Positions 60,189 through 64,000 of a stretch of 64,000 nt of DNA are shown in pieces. The position numbers and the translations under genes were made by a program. The notes beneath the pieces were generated by a model. That model was not told where the DNA came from, did no database searches, and worked only from the letters and a program-made list of their open reading frames with translations. The DNA comes from Lentisphaerae bacterium GWF2_57_35 (GTDB lineage Bacteria > Verrucomicrobiota > Kiritimatiellia > CAIQIC01 > GWF2-57-35), in the NCBI GenBank assembly GCA_001804865.1, contig MHBK01000024.1, positions 62,001 through 126,000 on the forward strand. The letters are read 5' to 3'. Each line of letters opens with the position of its first letter. Within the stretch, counting starts at the first letter, position 1.

Positions 60189-61222
60189 GGTGCCGAAAAA
60201 GCTCCCAAGGCGGCGCCCACCGCCGCGGTAAACCGGGTCTTCTGATTTTTGAATTCGTCGGGAATGGCGGAAGGCGCAATCGCCAAGCCGTCGAAGGGAT
60301 CCCAGGTTTGCGATTCGATCCCCGTCGTTTTTCGAAGTTCGTCCAGCCAGTATTTGGACAGGCTCATGCCTCCGGAAAGATACAGCTTGGACAACCGGCA
60401 ATCTTCCCGGCGCTCCACAAAATCGCGCGAAATGGAAAGCTGCCGGAGGAACGGGTCCATCACGTCGTGAACCGATTGGGAGATATCGAAGGAGCCGTCG
60501 GAAACGATGCCCTGGGCGATCTCGCGGTTGACGCCCAATTGCTGCTGCACCTTGGCCGTCAGCGCATCGCCGCCAAAATCGAATTTCCGAACCAGGGCCA
60601 GATTGCCTTTGCTGAAGAGCGCCAGAAAGCTGACCTTCGCGCCGGCATCCAGGAGTCCGATGGAGTCTTGCTCCATCGCGGCGCCGGGGCCTTGCAGGAA
60701 GGCGTTGAGAACCGCCAAGCCCGAGACTTCGATGGAAAACGGCGCCGGAGCGCCCGTTCGAACCAAGTTTAGAAGCGATTTGGCCTCCGGCTCCGGCATG
60801 GCCGCCACCAGCAACTTGGTTTCGGATTTTCCTTTCGGGGGACTGGTGATCACATAGCCCAGCCGGTATTCGCCTTCGATCCCGATGTGCTCGCGCACTT
60901 GCGACTCCACCAGTTGCGTTTGTTCCGTGTGACCCGGCAGGCTCAACAGGCGCACCACCGTGCTTTCGCCGGTGACGGCGAGACTCGCGTAGTTGGCGAT
61001 CAGCGCTTTGGGAATCAGGGCGCTTAACAGCGGCTCGCTTTGTTCGGGCTCCGTGGGCTTGAGCGAGATGGCCGGAAGGATGGCGGCGCCCACCAACGTT
61101 AATTTATCTTTGTTCCTTCGCAGCCGGACCACTTTGGTTCCCGAACTTGCAATATCGACTCCCAGCAGATCGGAAGGCCCTCGTCGCGGATTCATTTTGA
61201 ATTGTTCGAGCAGAGATTTCAT
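60185..61222 (-). CDS. pilM: Actin-like pilus assembly ATPase PilM
   Basis: A 345-residue cytoplasmic protein with the FtsA/actin-like fold. The N-terminal phosphate-1 region is LLGVDIASSGTKVVRLRR. Other motifs are VTGESTVVRLLSLPGHTEQTQLVESQVREHI, the connect/phosphate-2 segment IGLLDAGAKVSFLALF, FDFGGDALT and the adenosine motif KLYLSGGMSLSKYW. It links the cytoplasmic side of the pilus machine to PilN. The start follows GGAG. Confidence 0.92.
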   Translation of the reverse strand: MKSLLEQFKMNPRRGPSDLLGVDIASSGTKVVRLRRNKDKLTLVGAAILPAISLKPTEPEQSEPLLSALIPKALIANYASLAVTGESTVVRLLSLPGHTEQTQLVESQVREHIGIEGEYRLGYVITSPPKGKSETKLLVAAMPEPEAKSLLNLVRTGAPAPFSIEVSGLAVLNAFLQGPGAAMEQDSIGLLDAGAKVSFLALFSKGNLALVRKFDFGGDALTAKVQQQLGVNREIAQGIVSDGSFDISQSVHDVMDPFLRQLSISRDFVERREDCRLSKLYLSGGMSLSKYWLDELRKTTGIESQTWDPFDGLAIAPSAIPDEFKNQKTRFTAAVGAALGAFSAP

Positions 61223-61350
61223 AGCTCCGATGATCGCGGTTTACTTATAAAAGGTTCCTGCAACTTTGTAACTGAAAAAATGGACGGATTGTAAAAATAT
61301 GTGCGCGGCATACAACAGTGCGGATCGTCATCTTTCAATAGCTTCCATGC

Positions 61351-63180
61351 TCACCAGCCTTCGTTTTCCCATGTGGATTCCTTCCAACTGAGCTCTTCCA
61401 CGCCAAAAACTCGCGTCATGCCCGGAGGCACTCTCGTGCGGTAAATCGGATCGTAGCCCCAATTGCGAACGGGCGCCGTGTAGTAACTTCCATACGACCA
61501 GGGGGCATTGGCTTTCTCGCTGTACCACAGATCGATAATGGAGCCGCGATAGTATACGGTCTCGCCCGACCAATCCTCGAGGAAGCGCAGGACGTTTTCC
61601 AAACCGCCGTTGTAATTCGCCGCGCCGCCGCCCGGCACGGTGGCGGTGTTGCCGGTCATGATCACGGTGTTGTACGTGGTATTAACGGGCGCGCGCGTCG
61701 CCAGGCCGGCCGTGCTTCGGGCATCCTGCCAATTTTCGGACAGGAACGTGACGGCATCGCCCGTGACCAGAGCGGGCTGGACGGAGCAGGTGTTGTACTC
61801 GCCCTCGACATAGAGCGGCAGATCGGAAGCAAACGTCAGGCCGCCCGCCGGTAATTTAAGGCCGTTGCGGATGCGCACGCAAGGCAGCACGCCGCCCGCG
61901 CCGTCGGGATCGTCGCGCGTGACGTACACCACGCCGCGGCCTTCTTCAACGCTGTAGGTCGAGTCGGCGACCTGCGAAAAGGCGTTGGTGAGCGAGGTGA
62001 TGTAGATGTCCACCGGCGCCATGGTTTTCTGTTCGCGGGCGTCGTAGAAATTGTTGCCGATGCTGTAGGAGCCTTTCTTCCGCATGGTGTACTGGTTGTT
62101 GGAGTCTTTGCCCCAGAGAGGCTTGCCCGAGTAGGCGCCGTTGGTGGTCAGCAGGGCATTTGTGAAGAAGGAACTCACATCCACTCCGCGGCTGTCGGTG
62201 GCTACGAGCGTACCGTTGGTCCGGATCTTGATCGTCAGGCTGGCCTTGTTGGCGAATTTTTCGCGTTCGGTCTCCGCATTGTAACCCGGGGCGCCCGCCG
62301 CGATGGGGCGTTCGACGATGTCGTGCGGCACGTCCATGGGCGAAATCGGCGGGCTCAAATGCTGAACGCCGTGCGCGCCCGACAGGACCCGCGCGTCCCA
62401 CAACGAGATCGAATCGATCATCCAGGACGTGGTGCTGCTGTCGATGTTCATGCTGATTTCCGAGGCGGCTGCGTTGTTGATCCGTACGCTGCCGGCATGG
62501 GTTTCGATTCGATCCTTCCGGGTCCGGTACATGTCGCGGTGCGCGGTGACGCGATCGGTAAATCGCAGGGTGGCGCCGCTGTCCACATACAGGTCGCCGT
62601 TGCAATGCACCGGCCCGGACAACGTCATGTTGGCGCCGGGCAGGATCTCGAGATCTTCCTCATAAAACACGCCGAACCGGATGAGGAAGAGCCCGACGCC
62701 CTGCACTTCGCGGCGCAGGACCGCTCCAACGCCCGTTTTCGGATTCAATGCGCCGGCGCGAACGGTGTAGTATTGATATTGTCCGTCCATGGTTTGGTAG
62801 GTCCCGTTGGAAATGGCGCCGTTGTAGACGTCCGAAGCCGTCGAGATCTGAAAGGCCGGCTGTCCGCCGGGAGTTTGATAAAGATAGTCGCCCATCGGCG
62901 CGGGAGGAGCAACGCTCGCCAGGATACTTTCAAGCTGGGGCCGGGTCCAGAAGTCCAACTGATCGCGCAGGATCACTTCTTTAAGACGAATGACGCCATA
63001 TTCCAGCGCAGCCTCGGCGGCAATCTTGGCCTTTTGATAATCGAGCGCGCGCGCCGTCATCCGGGAATCGGCGGAGGTATACGCAAGGTACGAACCCACC
63101 ATGGCCAGCGTGATGAAGGAGAACAGCATCGCCGTAATCATCGCGCCGCCCTGTTTCGAGACTGCTAAATTGTTGTTCAT
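61351..63180 (-). CDS. PilX-like minor pilus protein
   Basis: A 609-residue protein beginning with a short basic/polar segment (NNNLAVSKQGGAMITAMLFSFITLAMVGSYLAYTSAD), a hydrophobic prepilin-like helix preceded by Gly-Gly as in PilX-type pilus assembly proteins. The large remainder is beta-rich and acidic, with many Asn/Thr/Gly turns and few cysteines. It is far longer than canonical PilX (about 200 residues), so an extra adhesin or tip function is possible. I chose the ATG at 63180 with GGAGG five bases ahead. The gene precedes pilM by 128 bases of non-coding DNA, which shows nothing beyond AT-rich sequence. Confidence 0.65.
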   Translation of the reverse strand: MNNNLAVSKQGGAMITAMLFSFITLAMVGSYLAYTSADSRMTARALDYQKAKIAAEAALEYGVIRLKEVILRDQLDFWTRPQLESILASVAPPAPMGDYLYQTPGGQPAFQISTASDVYNGAISNGTYQTMDGQYQYYTVRAGALNPKTGVGAVLRREVQGVGLFLIRFGVFYEEDLEILPGANMTLSGPVHCNGDLYVDSGATLRFTDRVTAHRDMYRTRKDRIETHAGSVRINNAAASEISMNIDSSTTSWMIDSISLWDARVLSGAHGVQHLSPPISPMDVPHDIVERPIAAGAPGYNAETEREKFANKASLTIKIRTNGTLVATDSRGVDVSSFFTNALLTTNGAYSGKPLWGKDSNNQYTMRKKGSYSIGNNFYDAREQKTMAPVDIYITSLTNAFSQVADSTYSVEEGRGVVYVTRDDPDGAGGVLPCVRIRNGLKLPAGGLTFASDLPLYVEGEYNTCSVQPALVTGDAVTFLSENWQDARSTAGLATRAPVNTTYNTVIMTGNTATVPGGGAANYNGGLENVLRFLEDWSGETVYYRGSIIDLWYSEKANAPWSYGSYYTAPVRNWGYDPIYRTRVPPGMTRVFGVEELSWKESTWENEGW

Positions 63181-63189
63181 CACAGCCTC

Positions 63190-63762
63190 CTATCGATACA
63201 GAAATTGAACGTTCCGTGGAGTAGCCGAAAATCGGACTTCCACCCCTTGATAGCCGGCGCCGGTTCCATACGTGTCGGTGTCCTGGTAACTCCACCCGTC
63301 GCCCACATGAAAGGACACCTGTACGGAGTTGGCTTGCGCATCGATCGACAAGTTGCGGAACATCTCGCCATCCAGAAAGCTGACATGTCCACAGAGGGTC
63401 TCCACCGGAGAGTTATTGTCGAGATAGTTGGCTTTGTACCGCAGGAAGTTGTCTTCTGCGGTGTACGGATTGCCGTCCATATCCTCGAAATAAATGCGGG
63501 CAATGCCGCTGTCGGTCGTCATGATGTCAAGGTAGGTCGACTGGGGCGCCACCGCGCGGGCTTGCTGGATATACTTCAGTATTTTTTGCTCGGCGCTCCG
63601 GCCCATGGCCACAAAGCTGGCTTGCGAGTTGCCCGCTTTGACGTTAAGCGCGGTCTGGATGAAGGTCTTGTAGACGCCGGCGGATGCCAGCGTAAACAAA
63701 AACACGGAAAATATGACTTCCGTCAGGGTGAATCCGCCGCAGGTTGTGCGTAGTTTGTTCAT
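63190..63762 (-). CDS. Prepilin-type N-terminal cleavage/methylation protein
   Basis: A 190-residue minor (pseudo)pilin. The class III signal is evident: a short basic leader ending in Gly, then FTLTEVIFSVFLFTLASAGVYKTFIQTAL, with Glu at +5. Prepilin peptidase would cleave after the Gly. The globular part is polar and beta-rich. It is 9 bases upstream of the PilX-like gene. Confidence 0.85.
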   Translation of the reverse strand: MNKLRTTCGGFTLTEVIFSVFLFTLASAGVYKTFIQTALNVKAGNSQASFVAMGRSAEQKILKYIQQARAVAPQSTYLDIMTTDSGIARIYFEDMDGNPYTAEDNFLRYKANYLDNNSPVETLCGHVSFLDGEMFRNLSIDAQANSVQVSFHVGDGWSYQDTDTYGTGAGYQGVEVRFSATPRNVQFLYR

Positions 63763-63765
63763 GGT

Positions 63766-64000
63766 TCACCGTTTGAGGTAGATGACTCCCTGTACGCCTT
63801 CCTCAAGTTCCCGATCGTGATACGTCCAGCGCAGCCGAATGTCCACTTCCTTACGTTCGGGATTGGCCAAGGTCCTGATCGTGCAGGAGCGCACGCCATA
63901 CAGCGGCATGCGATAACGGCCGCCCACATGGGTCACTTTGATGGTGCTGGGCGAAAAAGTCGTTTCGGTTACATTCGTATAACCGACCGAGCGCATTTGC
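63766..64000 (-). CDS. Probable minor prepilin, C-terminal fragment (partial at window end)
   Basis: At least 78 residues of the C-terminus of a protein whose frame is open to the end of the window. The visible part is a polar beta-strand region (GGRYRMPLYGVRSCTIRT, VDIRLRWTYHDRELEEGVQGVIYLKR) with no membrane helix, as expected for a minor pseudopilin globular domain. Its stop lies 3 bases before the prepilin start, so it belongs to the same operon. Confidence 0.5.
   Translation of the reverse strand, partial: QMRSVGYTNVTETTFSPSTIKVTHVGGRYRMPLYGVRSCTIRTLANPERKEVDIRLRWTYHDRELEEGVQGVIYLKR

Overview
The window is a G+C-rich chromosomal segment (composition judged by eye, not computed) that looks like the PVC superphylum, most likely a flagellated Verrucomicrobiota or Kiritimatiellota member. 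This placement is inference. It rests on a type IV pilus operon laid out like the Akkermansia secretin cluster, LamG/EF-hand-like/NHL surface proteins, a PEP-CTERM tail, a DUF7948 protein, an EfpL-type EF-P, and several families of dispersed short palindromes. There is no rRNA, CRISPR array, transposase or prophage. One tRNA, tRNA-His(GTG), lies at about 44.2 kb.

Layout. 0-5 kb: end of an ABC exporter membrane gene, efpL, and an SGNH hydrolase with TPR repeats. 5-8.7 kb: a frameshifted secreted gene, a 976-residue VIT-domain protein ending in a PEP-CTERM tail, and a RelE/ParE toxin-antitoxin pair. 8.9-12.6 kb: a CreB/CreC-type two-component system followed by two paralogous multi-pass membrane proteins; in front of the first lie four TTCAC/T boxes at exact 11-bp spacing. 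12.9-24.9 kb: metabolism, with ssnA, a DUF7948 secreted protein, DAHP synthase, acyl-ACP thioesterase, an operon of ygeW, carbamate kinase, threonine synthase and an unknown Cys-rich protein, an alpha/beta hydrolase, and L-serine dehydratase. 25-28 kb: a hybrid sensor kinase.

28.3-32.6 kb is an iron island on the minus strand: DtxR-family regulator, feoA, feoB and an LbtU-like porin, with two candidate operators. 32.7-41.8 kb is a flagellar export and assembly-control operon on the minus strand (fliO-fliP-fliQ-fliR-flhB-flhA-flhF-flhG-small membrane protein-fliA-unknown). A DUF115/Maf-type flagellin glycosylation factor is divergent from it.

44.3-46.1 kb holds a histidine-kinase-like protein whose ATP lid and receiver domain look degenerate. 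46.2-64 kb is one long minus-strand stretch: minor prepilins, a PilX-like protein, PilM-PilN-PilO-PilP, a secretin, a lipoprotein and a 3060-residue secreted protein built from two tandem copies of a roughly 1110-residue unit plus an NHL propeller. A strong terminator closes it. The most promising less-described systems are the CreBC-linked membrane pair with its iterated operator, the pilus operon with its giant duplicated surface protein, and the palindrome families, whose members keep their stems while changing sequence.
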